Below are positions 8,297 through 16,824 of a stretch of DNA of 40,418 bases, piece after piece (position 1 is the stretch's first letter; each line of letters opens with the position of its first letter). Origin of the DNA: Caldisericota bacterium (GTDB lineage Bacteria > Caldisericota > Caldisericia > Cryosericales > Cryosericaceae); NCBI GenBank assembly GCA_030652945.1, contig JAUSAI010000175.1, positions 1 through 40,418 of the forward strand, read 5' to 3'. The translations under genes and the position numbers were made by a program. Below the pieces are notes generated by a model, which saw only the letters and a program-made list of their open reading frames with translations, ran no database searches and was not told where the DNA came from.

Positions 8297-9378
8297 GAAA
8301 CGCTCTCCGGACTGCGGGCGATCGATGCCGCGATGCCAAGAGCTGCCATCTCGAAGACAATGTGGTTTCCTCCCTGGCTAAAGAAGGGCAGGGGGACTCC
8401 TGTCGTCGGGAGAAGACCCACGACGACCCCCATATTGACGATCGTCTGGGACATGAGAAAGACACCCAGCGCCATCACATACACACGAGCGAACGGCTCC
8501 CTGCAACGACTGGATAGCCTCAACAGGCTCATGAATAGAACAACGTAGAGCGCCACGACGACCGTGGCTCCCAGGAACCCGAACTCCTCCGCAAAGATGG
8601 CAAAGACGAAGTCGCTCTCCTGTGCCGGAAAGTGCACAAACTTCTGTACGCTTCGCATGAAGCCCCTGCCCGTGACCCCGCCCCGTGCAAAGGCAAACAT
8701 GGAGTTCACCAGCTGATAGGCCACGTCTTGCGCCTTGGCAAGCGGATCGATGAAGGATGTCATCCGCAGTCGCCATGAGTCCTTCAGGGAGACCGCCACG
8801 AGGCCCAATCCCGCAATTCCAGCCGTGCAGGCCAGCCAGCGGCCCCACGGCATGCCGACTCCAACCAGTATCAGCAAGCTGGATCCTATGATGACGAACG
8901 CGGTGCCGAAGTCGGGCTCCAGGGCCACGAGCGAACCGACAACCAGCGAGAAGAGGAGGAAGGCCCAGTAGTACTTGGACTCAAACCGGTTCAGGAATTT
9001 TCCGCTGAAGACTTTCGCGGCTAGAAGGGGAATGACGACAACTGCCGACTGCGATGGCTGGAGTCCCAACGAGTCCCAACCGATCCATCTTCGTGATCCG
9101 TTGATTTCTCGGCCGACTCCCGGAATCAAGACCGCAACAAGAAGCAGTACGAGCAGGAGCAGCGTGTACTGGGCAACTCCTGGCCAGCGCAAGTACTTGA
9201 TGTGCGCAGTGACCGCAAACACACAAAGCCCGATTGCAACGATGATGGCTTGCTTCACTACGCTGGGAGTGACCGCAACGAGACGGCCACGGGCGGCACT
9301 CAGGCTCACGGTAATGCTGTAGTTCGTCATAACGCCGAGGAGCAGCAGCACGCCTGCTATGATCAAGAGGCGTCTCAC
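8293..9378 (-). CDS. ftsW: SEDS peptidoglycan glycosyltransferase FtsW
   Basis: FtsW is the polytopic SEDS-family glycosyltransferase that polymerises lipid II at the septum together with FtsI. The 361-residue protein has about ten hydrophobic helices, NGSRRWI at 93-99, EPDFGT at 154-159, and the extracellular catalytic loop AQESDFVFA with D255 at the position of the essential SEDS aspartate. The usual QPSE signature reads QPSQ (107-110), so a widely conserved acid is replaced. Position between murD and murG identifies it as FtsW rather than RodA. GTG overlaps the murD stop as GTGA, and AGGAG lies about 11 bases upstream. Confidence 0.94.
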   Translation of the reverse strand: MRRLLIIAGVLLLLGVMTNYSITVSLSAARGRLVAVTPSVVKQAIIVAIGLCVFAVTAHIKYLRWPGVAQYTLLLLVLLLVAVLIPGVGREINGSRRWIGWDSLGLQPSQSAVVVIPLLAAKVFSGKFLNRFESKYYWAFLLFSLVVGSLVALEPDFGTAFVIIGSSLLILVGVGMPWGRWLACTAGIAGLGLVAVSLKDSWRLRMTSFIDPLAKAQDVAYQLVNSMFAFARGGVTGRGFMRSVQKFVHFPAQESDFVFAIFAEEFGFLGATVVVALYVVLFMSLLRLSSRCREPFARVYVMALGVFLMSQTIVNMGVVVGLLPTTGVPLPFFSQGGNHIVFEMAALGIAASIARSPESVS

Positions 9379-10754
9379 AGACCCTTCGACTCCTGCAATC
9401 CACGTACGATCGATTTGAACCGGTCTCCCCGTTGCTCGAAGTCGCGAAACATGTCGAAACTTGCGCAGGCCGGAGACAGCAGGAGTGTCCCCCTTCCGTT
9501 CAAGAGCCCCGTCGCCTTCTGCACAGCGTCTTCAAGCGAGACCGCCCGGACTACCTTGTTCAATCCTCTCTTGCTTAGCGCCCTCGCGATAGTCGGACCC
9601 GTAGCGCCCATGACCACTGCAGCTACAAGGTTCGCATCAGTCGACAGCTTCTCGGCCAAGCCGTCGAACGACACCTCTTTTGAGCTTCCTCCGAGTATGA
9701 CGACGTAGGGGTCACGAATTGCATTGACTGCAGTGATGACGGATTCGGGGGTCGTGGCCTTTGAATCATTGATGAATCGAATCCCGGCGACGGTACCGAG
9801 GTCTTCCAGCCGGTGCTCGAGACCGCGGAATGCTCGAATCCCCCGGCGAATGTTCTCAGGTGAAACGCCGTACAAGTAGGAAGCAAGAGCCGCGCTCATG
9901 GCATTGGCGAGATTGTGGCGACCGGGAAGGCGTACATCCTCCTGGTCAAACAGCTCAACGTCAACTGACCCGTCGTGGTACACTGCAGTTGCCGACTCCA
10001 TGCGAATGCCAGGATGAATGCCCCTCGTCAGGCCAAAATACTGAACCTGACAGGGCAACTCACTTCCGAGCCGGCGCAGGGACACATCATCTCCGTTCAG
10101 AACAGCAAAGTCGGAGGATGTCATGTTCAGAAACAGGCGGCGTTTGGTCTCCAGATAGCGCTCCATGGTTCCGTACCTGTCCAGGTGGTTCGGGACAAGG
10201 TTCGAAAACACGGCTACGTGCGGATGGAATTCCCGAATCGTTTCCAACTGGAAACAGCTCACTTCGAGGACGCCGATCTTCGCGTTCGGATGTTCCATCA
10301 TGAGTTCCGATACGGGCTGGCCCAGATTCCCTCCGACCACGCAGTCGGGGTATTGCTGCTTCACGATGTTGCCCAGGAGCGCCGTCGTTGTGCTCTTCCC
10401 ATTGCTGCCTGTTACCGCAAGCACGGAGAGTCCCGCATAGGCGGCAATTTCCATTTCGCCGACAATGAACTTCGCCTGTCGAACGGCATTCAGCATCACT
10501 GGGGCCGTCAGGGGAACGCCCGGTGACACGACAACGGCTTCATACGGCATCATCGACGCTGATGAGTTGTTCCCGAATTCATAGGGAATCCGTTCCCGGT
10601 CCAAGACAGCTATCGTTTGCTCGAAACGTTCGTCCTCATCCTTCGACTTGCTCTCCGAAACGAATACGCTGACTCCATGGCTGTGAAGGTACAGTGCAGC
10701 GTAAAGCCCGCTTGGAAGAGCTCCTACGACATACGCCGACCCAAAGGGGATCAC
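9375..10754 (-). CDS. murD: UDP-N-acetylmuramoylalanine--D-glutamate ligase MurD
   Basis: MurD adds D-glutamate to UDP-MurNAc-L-alanine with ATP in the cytoplasm. With the GTG start at 10754 it is 459 residues, normal for the family. The N-terminal nucleotide-binding strand SAYVVGALPSG is followed by VVSPGV, the ATP loop GSNGKST (116-122), EVSCFQLE, and the ligase C-terminal domain (RFINDSKATTPES). A longer open frame extends 20 codons into mraY in another frame; those residues resemble nothing and I excluded them. The GTG lies one base after the mraY TAG. The ribosome site is weak (GCAGG), so translation may depend on termination at mraY. Confidence 0.95.
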   Translation of the reverse strand: MIPFGSAYVVGALPSGLYAALYLHSHGVSVFVSESKSKDEDERFEQTIAVLDRERIPYEFGNNSSASMMPYEAVVVSPGVPLTAPVMLNAVRQAKFIVGEMEIAAYAGLSVLAVTGSNGKSTTTALLGNIVKQQYPDCVVGGNLGQPVSELMMEHPNAKIGVLEVSCFQLETIREFHPHVAVFSNLVPNHLDRYGTMERYLETKRRLFLNMTSSDFAVLNGDDVSLRRLGSELPCQVQYFGLTRGIHPGIRMESATAVYHDGSVDVELFDQEDVRLPGRHNLANAMSAALASYLYGVSPENIRRGIRAFRGLEHRLEDLGTVAGIRFINDSKATTPESVITAVNAIRDPYVVILGGSSKEVSFDGLAEKLSTDANLVAAVVMGATGPTIARALSKRGLNKVVRAVSLEDAVQKATGLLNGRGTLLLSPACASFDMFRDFEQRGDRFKSIVRGLQESKGL

Positions 10755-10755
10755 G

Positions 10756-11736
10756 CTACCTGCCCCACCGCATCGTAAGAGCACCCACAAGCGTAAACAG
10801 GAGGCTGACAACAAAGAAGCGATCGACGATCTTTGACTCTTCCCACCCGAGCTTCTCGAAGTGGTGATGGATGGGAGCCATCAAGAAGACCCTCCGTCTC
10901 CGGCCCGTCGCCCGGAAGACCAGTACTTGGATCATGACGCTTGCTGCCTCCACCAGGAAGAGGCCCCCAATCAGCACAGAAGATACGTCGTTCTTCGATA
11001 CGAAAGCCCACGCAACGAATATTGAACCTAGCGTCAGCGATCCGGTGTCTCCCATGAATATGGCTGCCTTGTTGGTGTTGAACCACAGAAAGGCTATGCA
11101 GAATGCAAGGGCTGCCGCCGGCAGCCAGCCGGCCAGTCCCGTCTCCTGCCGGAAAGAGAAGACCGTCGCCAACGCGAACACCGGCAGGCTTGTCTTCGCA
11201 AGCAGTCCATCCAGGCCATCTGTCAGGTTGAAGGCGTTCACCATGCCGACTGCATACAGAACCGCCAGCACGTAGAAGACCCAGCCAATGGGCAGGACCA
11301 TACTCTGAAGATGCAGTTGTGGAGCGATCTGAGGAAAGGCCACCCAGAGCAGGAAGACGGACGCAGCACACTGGATCAGGAGCTTCTGATACCCAAGAAG
11401 CCCCGTATTCGCATGCCGTACCTCTTTCAGCACATCGTCGACAAGGCCCGCAAGAAGGTTCAGGACGATGAAGCCCAGCGTTGCCACGTCGACCCTTGAC
11501 AAGGCGTGCGATCCCCTGACATTGAACAGGTAGACTATCGTCACGAGAGCCACGTCGACCGCGAGAAGCAAGCCTCCACCCGTCGGTGTACCCGCCTTGG
11601 CAAGGTGCGATGTCGGTCCTTCGCCTCGGACGTGCTGAGTGAACCGAATCCTGCAGAGCAGGCCAATGAACGCCGGAAACACCAGCAGATTCGAGGTGGT
11701 CAGGAGCAGAACAAGTATGGGAATTTGAGGGGTCAT
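10756..11736 (-). CDS. mraY: Phospho-N-acetylmuramoyl-pentapeptide-transferase MraY
   Basis: MraY transfers phospho-MurNAc-pentapeptide to undecaprenyl phosphate, making lipid I at the inner face of the membrane. The 326-residue polytopic protein shows the catalytic DD pair (D100-D101 in GLVDDVLK), NAFNLTDGLDGL at 167-178, FMGDTGS at 227-233 with D230, and the MraY-specific PIHHHFE near 288-294. That last motif separates it from WecA-type relatives. The ATG overlaps the murE stop as ATGA. Only a distant AGGGGA (about 12 bases) precedes it, so coupling to murE is likely. murF, which often sits between murE and mraY, is absent here. Confidence 0.97.
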   Translation of the reverse strand: MTPQIPILVLLLTTSNLLVFPAFIGLLCRIRFTQHVRGEGPTSHLAKAGTPTGGGLLLAVDVALVTIVYLFNVRGSHALSRVDVATLGFIVLNLLAGLVDDVLKEVRHANTGLLGYQKLLIQCAASVFLLWVAFPQIAPQLHLQSMVLPIGWVFYVLAVLYAVGMVNAFNLTDGLDGLLAKTSLPVFALATVFSFRQETGLAGWLPAAALAFCIAFLWFNTNKAAIFMGDTGSLTLGSIFVAWAFVSKNDVSSVLIGGLFLVEAASVMIQVLVFRATGRRRRVFLMAPIHHHFEKLGWEESKIVDRFFVVSLLFTLVGALTMRWGR

Positions 11737-13325
11737 ACTGTGGCCGAGTCCCCTGCGTCACCATCGGTCTGTCGGGCCAAGCGAGGTCCGCTGGGGTAGT
11801 TAAGCTCGCTCAACGCAGAACGACACTCGTCACGATCGTCAAAGCGCACGTTGTCGTGCTGGTAGTACATCACCTGTTCGTGTCCGCGGCCCAGAACCAG
11901 AACGGCATCGCCAGGACGGGCCAGCGCCATCGCAGCACGGATTGCATCTCGGCGATCCTTCAGTACCGAATAGCGGCCTGTTTCGAATCCCCGGACAATG
12001 TCTGCTACGGCAATGCCCGCATCTTCGCCCCGCGGATCTTCAACAGTGACATACGACCACCGACATGCACGCTCAGCGAGCTGCGCCATGCGCGGACGCT
12101 TCTCCCTGTCATCAGCCCCGACCGACCCAAAAACGACGATCATGTCGCCAGTAATGACGGACTTGACGGCAGAGAAGAGCGCAGTGAATTCCTCCGGCGT
12201 ATGGGCATAGTCTACAATCACTTCGAAAGGCTGCCCGCAGACGATTCGTTCGTACCGGCCAGGAATGTAGATGTCACGCGCAAGTCCTGCGGTCATCTGC
12301 CGGATGCCTACTGCTGGAGCGACGGCACGTACGGCTCCGAGTGCCGCCAGACAGTTGGAAACCTGATAGGCCGGTCCCACACCAAGGTCGACCGGAAAGC
12401 ACGTTCCGTCTTCCAGCGACAGAGAGAAGGTGGTCCGTCCACGTTCGGACTTGATATTGCTTGCACGAAGGTCCGCCAGACCCGTCGACGAATAGGTGAC
12501 GATGTGTCCGGTAGTGCATGCATCCTTGAACGCAGGAAAAGCGAGGTCGTCAGCGTTGAGAACCGCTGTCGATTCGCCTGCAAGTCCCGTAAAGAGCTTC
12601 AGTTTCGCCATGAGGTAGTCATTCATCGTGTGGTGATACCCGAGATGGTCTTCCGAGAAGTTCGTGAATACCGCTACCGCAATAGACATTCCAGAGACGC
12701 GCTCAAAGGCTAGCGCGAATGACGAGACTTCGAGGACGGCGACTTGCGCTCCTCTTCGGAGTGCCTCGTGCAGATACTCGTTCAACAGAAACGGTTCCGG
12801 TGTCGTAGCAGGCAGAGTGTCGGGGGGGAATGCCTCTCCGTCCGGCATGAAGTACCCTGTCGTTCCAAGCATCGCACAGGGTATGCCCGCACACTCAAGA
12901 AGGCGCTGCGTGATGTAGGAAGTGCTGGTCTTTCCACTCGTCCCGGTTATTCCGACGACCGACAGCCTGCGCGCCGGATAGTCGAAGAACGCCTGTGAGA
13001 GGATGCTCATGAATCTCCTCGAGTCTTTGACGTACAAGACGGGGACAGATGTGGATTCCTGGCCTGCCAGCTGCGTGGCCTGTGCCTCTTCCAGAGCCAC
13101 ACAGACTGCACCTCTCCGAACCGCTTCAGGGATGTAGGCGGCACCGTCACAACGAGTTCCGCGAATTGCAACGAAGAGCGAACCCTCACGACAAGACTGC
13201 GAGTTCGGCGTTATGTGCTCAACGACAATGTCACCAACATTCCCAGACCGCTCTTCACTCCAGCAGTCACTGGGCAACGTTTGCAGTATGTCGACAAGTC
13301 TGCGCGATTGGATGATCGGTTTCAT
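11733..13325 (-). CDS. murE: UDP-N-acetylmuramoyl-tripeptide synthetase MurE
   Basis: MurE adds the third stem-peptide residue (meso-diaminopimelate, lysine or another diamino acid) to UDP-MurNAc-L-Ala-D-Glu. The 530-residue protein shows the ATP loop GTSGKTS (128-134), the lysine expected to be carbamylated (K241 in AKLKLF), VDYAHTPE (371-378) and VFGSVGADDREKRPRM. The specificity loop reads EDPRGED at 429-435 in place of the DNPR signature of diaminopimelate-adding enzymes. From memory, the lysine-using Thermotoga enzyme has a similar DDPRGED, so the added residue is uncertain. The ATG overlaps the ftsI stop as ATGA, with GAGG and GGAG upstream. The C-terminal 25 residues look non-conserved. 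Confidence 0.95.
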   Translation of the reverse strand: MKPIIQSRRLVDILQTLPSDCWSEERSGNVGDIVVEHITPNSQSCREGSLFVAIRGTRCDGAAYIPEAVRRGAVCVALEEAQATQLAGQESTSVPVLYVKDSRRFMSILSQAFFDYPARRLSVVGITGTSGKTSTSYITQRLLECAGIPCAMLGTTGYFMPDGEAFPPDTLPATTPEPFLLNEYLHEALRRGAQVAVLEVSSFALAFERVSGMSIAVAVFTNFSEDHLGYHHTMNDYLMAKLKLFTGLAGESTAVLNADDLAFPAFKDACTTGHIVTYSSTGLADLRASNIKSERGRTTFSLSLEDGTCFPVDLGVGPAYQVSNCLAALGAVRAVAPAVGIRQMTAGLARDIYIPGRYERIVCGQPFEVIVDYAHTPEEFTALFSAVKSVITGDMIVVFGSVGADDREKRPRMAQLAERACRWSYVTVEDPRGEDAGIAVADIVRGFETGRYSVLKDRRDAIRAAMALARPGDAVLVLGRGHEQVMYYQHDNVRFDDRDECRSALSELNYPSGPRLARQTDGDAGDSATV

Positions 13326-15028
13326 GGCTCCAGCCTCAGATACTGTATCAGTTGCAGGGCAATCTTCTTGAACGTGGGCCCCGCCACCATGAACGATGTG
13401 CGTTCCCCCTTGTGCGTTTCGTGGATACTTAGAAAGACGACTGCGCGGGGATCATTGGCGGTCAGAATGCCCGCGAAACTGTAGATGTACGAGCCGTCTT
13501 GCACGTATCCGCCGCCTGGAGCGGCGATCTGAGCGGTCCCCGTCTTCCCAGCCACCTGATAGCCGGGTATGTAGGCACTGAAGACACCCTCATTCTCCTT
13601 GACGACTCCATGCAGGCCCTCGAGAACGATTCTGGCCGTCTCCGCCCCGACAACCTGTCCGACGATCCCTGGTACGTCAGTTCGCTGGCTTGTCCCTGAC
13701 GCATCCTCAATTCGGTCCACTACGTAGGGCCTTCGCTGGACTCCTCCGTTTGCTATCGTCGCATAGAAATTGGCCATCTGGATAGCTGTCACGGCAACGC
13801 CCTGCCCGAACGACATCGTTGGCAATGTCGTCTTGGACCATTGAGCAAGAGGTGGAACGATACCCGATTCCTCTCCAGGAAGGTCTATTCCTGTCTTCTT
13901 GCCGAACCCGTATTGCTGGATGCAGGCGAAGAAACGCGATGCGCCAATCTTCATTCCCAATTGAGCAAAGCCGACATTCGAAGAGTACTGCAGCATATGG
14001 TAGAGATCCATCGTCCCGTAGGCATAGAGGTCATGCACAACTGTATCGAAGACCTTGAGGCTGCCACTGCTGTGGAACGTGTCGGTCGCCGTAATCGTAT
14101 TGGAGTCCAGTCCTGCAGCAGATGTGACAGCCTTGAATACAGAACCGGGCTCATAGTTGTACGACACGGCCTTCTCTGTCAACATCGAATCCGGCGCTTC
14201 TCTCCAGTGTTCCGGGTCTACTCCCGGCGCATCCACCATGGCAAGGACGGCGCCAGTCTTCGGGTTCAGTATGATACAGGTGGCACGCTCCCCCTCATAG
14301 GCGCTCAACGTCTCCGCGAGCGCCTGCTGTGCGAAGAACTGGACATTGACATCCAGCGTCAGCAAGATGTTCTTCCCTGCAATGGCTTCGCTGACCTCCT
14401 CCATGACGGCTGGGGCTCCCGGACTGGACCCCGAGACCCGAAAGGCCCGTTTTCCGTCGGTTCCCTTCAACAAGCTATCGTACTGGAATTCGAGGCCTGA
14501 CAGCCCCTGGTTGTCCGTTCCGGTCACGCCAACGACCGAGGAAACGAGGGCTCCCGATGGGTAGATACGTCGATAGGTCTTGTCCAGCACCATGCCGGGA
14601 ATGTCAAGAGAAAGGAGTGACTCGTACTCTTCAAGTGAGACCTGTTTCTGCACGTAGATGAAGCTGAGACTCGCATCGCGAATGCGGACTTCAAGGTCCT
14701 TCCGGGCAACCCCAAGAACGGAGGCGATTGTCTGGGCGGTCCACGCGACATCCCTGACTTCCGGCATGTACAGCCCGGCGGACCACGTTGCAACGTCCTG
14801 TGCGAGGATCTTCCCATTGGCATCAAGAATCATGCCACGCTTTGCCTTGATAGGGATCGAGTTCGTTTCAAGCTGGCTGTTCGCAAGTGCCGTGAGAGCA
14901 GGCCTCGCGAATATCTGAAGATAGATGAAACGGGATTCGATCCCTATCAATGCAAAAAGAACCATCACCGCAATAACGGCAAGACGACGGTTCAGCACGC
15001 TGCTAAACGATGCTTGACCTCTCTTCAT
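13322..15028 (-). CDS. ftsI: Septal penicillin-binding protein 2 (FtsI/PBP transpeptidase)
   Basis: This is the class B penicillin-binding protein that cross-links septal peptidoglycan and works with FtsW. From the ATG at 15028 it is 568 residues. It has a short basic N-terminus, one membrane helix at about 16-34, a PBP dimerisation-type domain, then the transpeptidase domain. The active serine lies in the SVFK tetrad (S296-K299), followed by SSN (349-351) and KTGT (495-498). No PASTA domains follow. The start is uncertain: a TTG at 15064, just after the ftsL stop, is also open, and neither start has a clear ribosome site. I preferred ATG because the membrane helix then follows a normal-length cytoplasmic tail. 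In Bacillus the position is taken by pbpB/spoVD. Confidence 0.95.
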   Translation of the reverse strand: MKRGQASFSSVLNRRLAVIAVMVLFALIGIESRFIYLQIFARPALTALANSQLETNSIPIKAKRGMILDANGKILAQDVATWSAGLYMPEVRDVAWTAQTIASVLGVARKDLEVRIRDASLSFIYVQKQVSLEEYESLLSLDIPGMVLDKTYRRIYPSGALVSSVVGVTGTDNQGLSGLEFQYDSLLKGTDGKRAFRVSGSSPGAPAVMEEVSEAIAGKNILLTLDVNVQFFAQQALAETLSAYEGERATCIILNPKTGAVLAMVDAPGVDPEHWREAPDSMLTEKAVSYNYEPGSVFKAVTSAAGLDSNTITATDTFHSSGSLKVFDTVVHDLYAYGTMDLYHMLQYSSNVGFAQLGMKIGASRFFACIQQYGFGKKTGIDLPGEESGIVPPLAQWSKTTLPTMSFGQGVAVTAIQMANFYATIANGGVQRRPYVVDRIEDASGTSQRTDVPGIVGQVVGAETARIVLEGLHGVVKENEGVFSAYIPGYQVAGKTGTAQIAAPGGGYVQDGSYIYSFAGILTANDPRAVVFLSIHETHKGERTSFMVAGPTFKKIALQLIQYLRLEP

Positions 15029-15066
15029 TGAGCACTGTTGTATCGGCCGTGCCGTCGAAGCCAAGA

Positions 15067-15414
15067 TCAGTCGTGATTGTCGAGCGATCCGATCACTGTT
15101 CTAGCGTTCGCGACTAGACCCATGGCGTCTGCCGCTTTGCGCAGACGCTCAAGTGAAGTCAGTTCGGCATCGCGGACGAGTAGAGCCTCCTGGTACTGAA
15201 ACTGAGCCTGAATGGCCACCTTGTTGATATCGACCTGCCGCTCCAGAAACAGCGTTATCGAGTAGGTATTTCCGTAGGACCACAGAAGCCCGCCGATGAC
15301 GACAGCCAGGATTGTGTAGCGCTTCGCAATCCTGCTCGCCTCGATCGAGGCGTGGACTGCAACAGAGGCTGGTCTGCGTATTGTTGTGTAGTTCCCCCGC
15401 ACCGCAATGCTCAT
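15067..15414 (-). CDS. ftsL: FtsL-like cell division protein
   Basis: The 115-residue bitopic protein has a 32-residue basic cytoplasmic tail, one membrane helix at about 33-48 and an extracytoplasmic stretch of heptad-like leucines and polar residues. FtsL is that kind of protein; it forms a complex with FtsQ and FtsB and activates FtsW-FtsI. Sequence conservation in the family is very low, so identification rests on size, topology and position between rsmH and ftsI. The ATG overlaps the rsmH stop as ATGA, and GGAGAGGG lies about 9 bases upstream. No FtsB/DivIC gene is visible in the window. Confidence 0.85.
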   Translation of the reverse strand: MSIAVRGNYTTIRRPASVAVHASIEASRIAKRYTILAVVIGGLLWSYGNTYSITLFLERQVDINKVAIQAQFQYQEALLVRDAELTSLERLRKAADAMGLVANARTVIGSLDNHD

Positions 15415-16319
15415 CGCTGTACCCTCTCCAGAACACGTAGTTTGGCACTGCGAGAGCGCCTGTTTGTCGCAACCTCGGCATCCGATGGTCGGATGACCTT
15501 CTTGTTCACGAGACGAAATCCTGGCTCTCCGGAATCCGGTCGTTCACAGAGAGCCAGGTAGAGTCGCTTCACAATTCTGTCTTCCAGCGAATGGTAACTA
15601 ATGACCAGGAGACGACCGTTCGGTTTCAGAACAGTCGTGGCTGCTTTTAGACCGTCGGTGAGAGCATTGAGCTCATCATTCACGTATATTCGCAGTGCTT
15701 GAAACGACTTGGTTGCGGGATGAATGCGCGTATGCCGGGATGGAAAGACGGTGGCCACCGTCTCAGCCAAATCTGCCGTCATTTCGATTGGCGCACGTTG
15801 CCGACGTCGCACAATCGCTTTTGCAACTTGACGCGCTCTCCCCTCTTCTCCAAACGTGAAGATTATGTCCGAGATCCTGTCTTCGGGAAACGAGTTCACA
15901 ACATCCCTTGCGGAAACCGTAAGGGTATCGTCCAATCTCATGTCCAGCGGCTGGTCGTGAGTGAACGAAAACCCTTTGCCTACGCCCGCGAGTTGCTCTG
16001 AGGAAAAGCCCAGGTCCATCAGGATTCCGTCGAATCCGATTCCCGGATAATCCCTCAACAACTGCGTCATGTCCCGAAAGTTCCCGCGGATGAAGACTTT
16101 GCGGGCGGCAGTTCTGCTAAGCCGCTCCCGGGCGATGGCAAGAACCCCTGCATCGACATCCAGCATGAAAAGCGTTCCTTCGCTCGAAAGTCGGCGGCCG
16201 ACTTCCTCCGCGTGTCCGCCCTCACCTGTCGTGCAATCAAGATAGGTTCCTTCTGGTGTGATCTGCAAACATGTCACGACCTCGTCTACAAGAACAGGTC
16301 TGTGCTCATACTCACTCAT
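15411..16319 (-). CDS. rsmH: 16S rRNA (cytosine(1402)-N(4))-methyltransferase RsmH
   Basis: RsmH (formerly MraW) uses S-adenosylmethionine to methylate N4 of C1402 in the 16S rRNA decoding centre. The 302-residue protein has the opening HRPVLVDEVV, the SAM-binding loop DCTTGEGGH (28-36), MDLGFSS, the family block GFSFTHDQPLDMR, and the C-terminal SYHSLEDRIVKR. Length and motif order are typical. The ATG overlaps the mraZ stop as ATGA. GGAG is about 12 bases upstream, so coupled translation with mraZ is likely. The gene is a standard second member of the division cluster, and its link with division is by operon only. Confidence 0.97.
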   Translation of the reverse strand: MSEYEHRPVLVDEVVTCLQITPEGTYLDCTTGEGGHAEEVGRRLSSEGTLFMLDVDAGVLAIARERLSRTAARKVFIRGNFRDMTQLLRDYPGIGFDGILMDLGFSSEQLAGVGKGFSFTHDQPLDMRLDDTLTVSARDVVNSFPEDRISDIIFTFGEEGRARQVAKAIVRRRQRAPIEMTADLAETVATVFPSRHTRIHPATKSFQALRIYVNDELNALTDGLKAATTVLKPNGRLLVISYHSLEDRIVKRLYLALCERPDSGEPGFRLVNKKVIRPSDAEVATNRRSRSAKLRVLERVQR

Positions 16320-16759
16320 CTCGACCGCAGTTCTCCAATATTCTGCTCGAAGACCTTCTCGGCGCTGGACCTGTATGCATCCCAGGCATGAACGTCCCAG
16401 ATCTCGAGATGAGTCAACGCCCCTGCAAAAACGACTTCTCTGTCAAGTGCGGCGTACTCCCTCAAATGCTGCGGAATGAAGATACGACCAACCTTATCCA
16501 ATTCGACCTCAGCTGCACCGCTGAAAAGGACGCGGACGAATGCCCGATTGTCAGATGAGACAGGAATGAGATCACCATAGAACTTCTCGACGATGGAGTC
16601 CCAGACGCTCCCGTCGAAGAGGTACAGGCACCGATCCATGCCTTTGGTAAGAACGTAGGGACTCTGCGTGGCTGACCGATAGCGGACGGGGAACATGGTA
16701 CGCCCCTTGTCGTCCAACGAATACCGATATTCGCCGATGAAAGAGTTCCCGTTGTTCAT
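16316..16759 (-). CDS. mraZ: Transcriptional regulator MraZ
   Basis: MraZ is the AbrB-like DNA-binding protein that controls its own operon, usually by repression at GTGGG repeats. From the ATG at 16759 it is 147 residues with two SpoVT/AbrB-type halves. The first has GEYRYSLDDKGR and the second VELDKVGRIFIPQHLREYA. An open frame reaches a GTG 12 codons upstream, but those bases are the operator and the -10 element, and the extra residues are unlike the family, so I rejected it. No ribosome site precedes the ATG. The TATAAT box ends six bases before it, so the mRNA probably starts at or next to the initiation codon. Confidence 0.95.
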   Translation of the reverse strand: MNNGNSFIGEYRYSLDDKGRTMFPVRYRSATQSPYVLTKGMDRCLYLFDGSVWDSIVEKFYGDLIPVSSDNRAFVRVLFSGAAEVELDKVGRIFIPQHLREYAALDREVVFAGALTHLEIWDVHAWDAYRSSAEKVFEQNIGELRSR

Positions 16760-16765
16760 GGCGCA

Positions 16766-16795
16766 ATTATACCACAAATTCCCACTTTTTACCAC
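16766..16795 (-). promoter_or_regulatory. mraZ promoter with three MraZ boxes
   Basis: On the minus strand three direct repeats occur exactly 10 bases apart: GTGGT (16795-16791), GTGGG (16785-16781) and GTGGT (16775-16771). The last runs into an extended -10 element, TGG-TATAAT (-10 hexamer 16771-16766). No good -35 hexamer is visible at 16-18 bases. GTGG(G/T) repeats at helical spacing are the known MraZ binding pattern, and here they cover the promoter core, so autorepression is the natural reading. Confidence 0.85.
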
Positions 16796-16824
16796 ATTTC
16801 TTCCAAATACGCCAAGAACGTGTC

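Noticed and set aside
10751-11764. A 337-codon minus-strand frame overlapping mraY
   Set aside because: Runs in another frame of mraY, which has all its catalytic motifs; the translation is rich in R, G, C and P and resembles nothing.
16760-16795. N-terminal extension of MraZ from GTG at 16795
   Set aside because: Those codons are the MraZ boxes and the -10 element, and the residues are not in the family.
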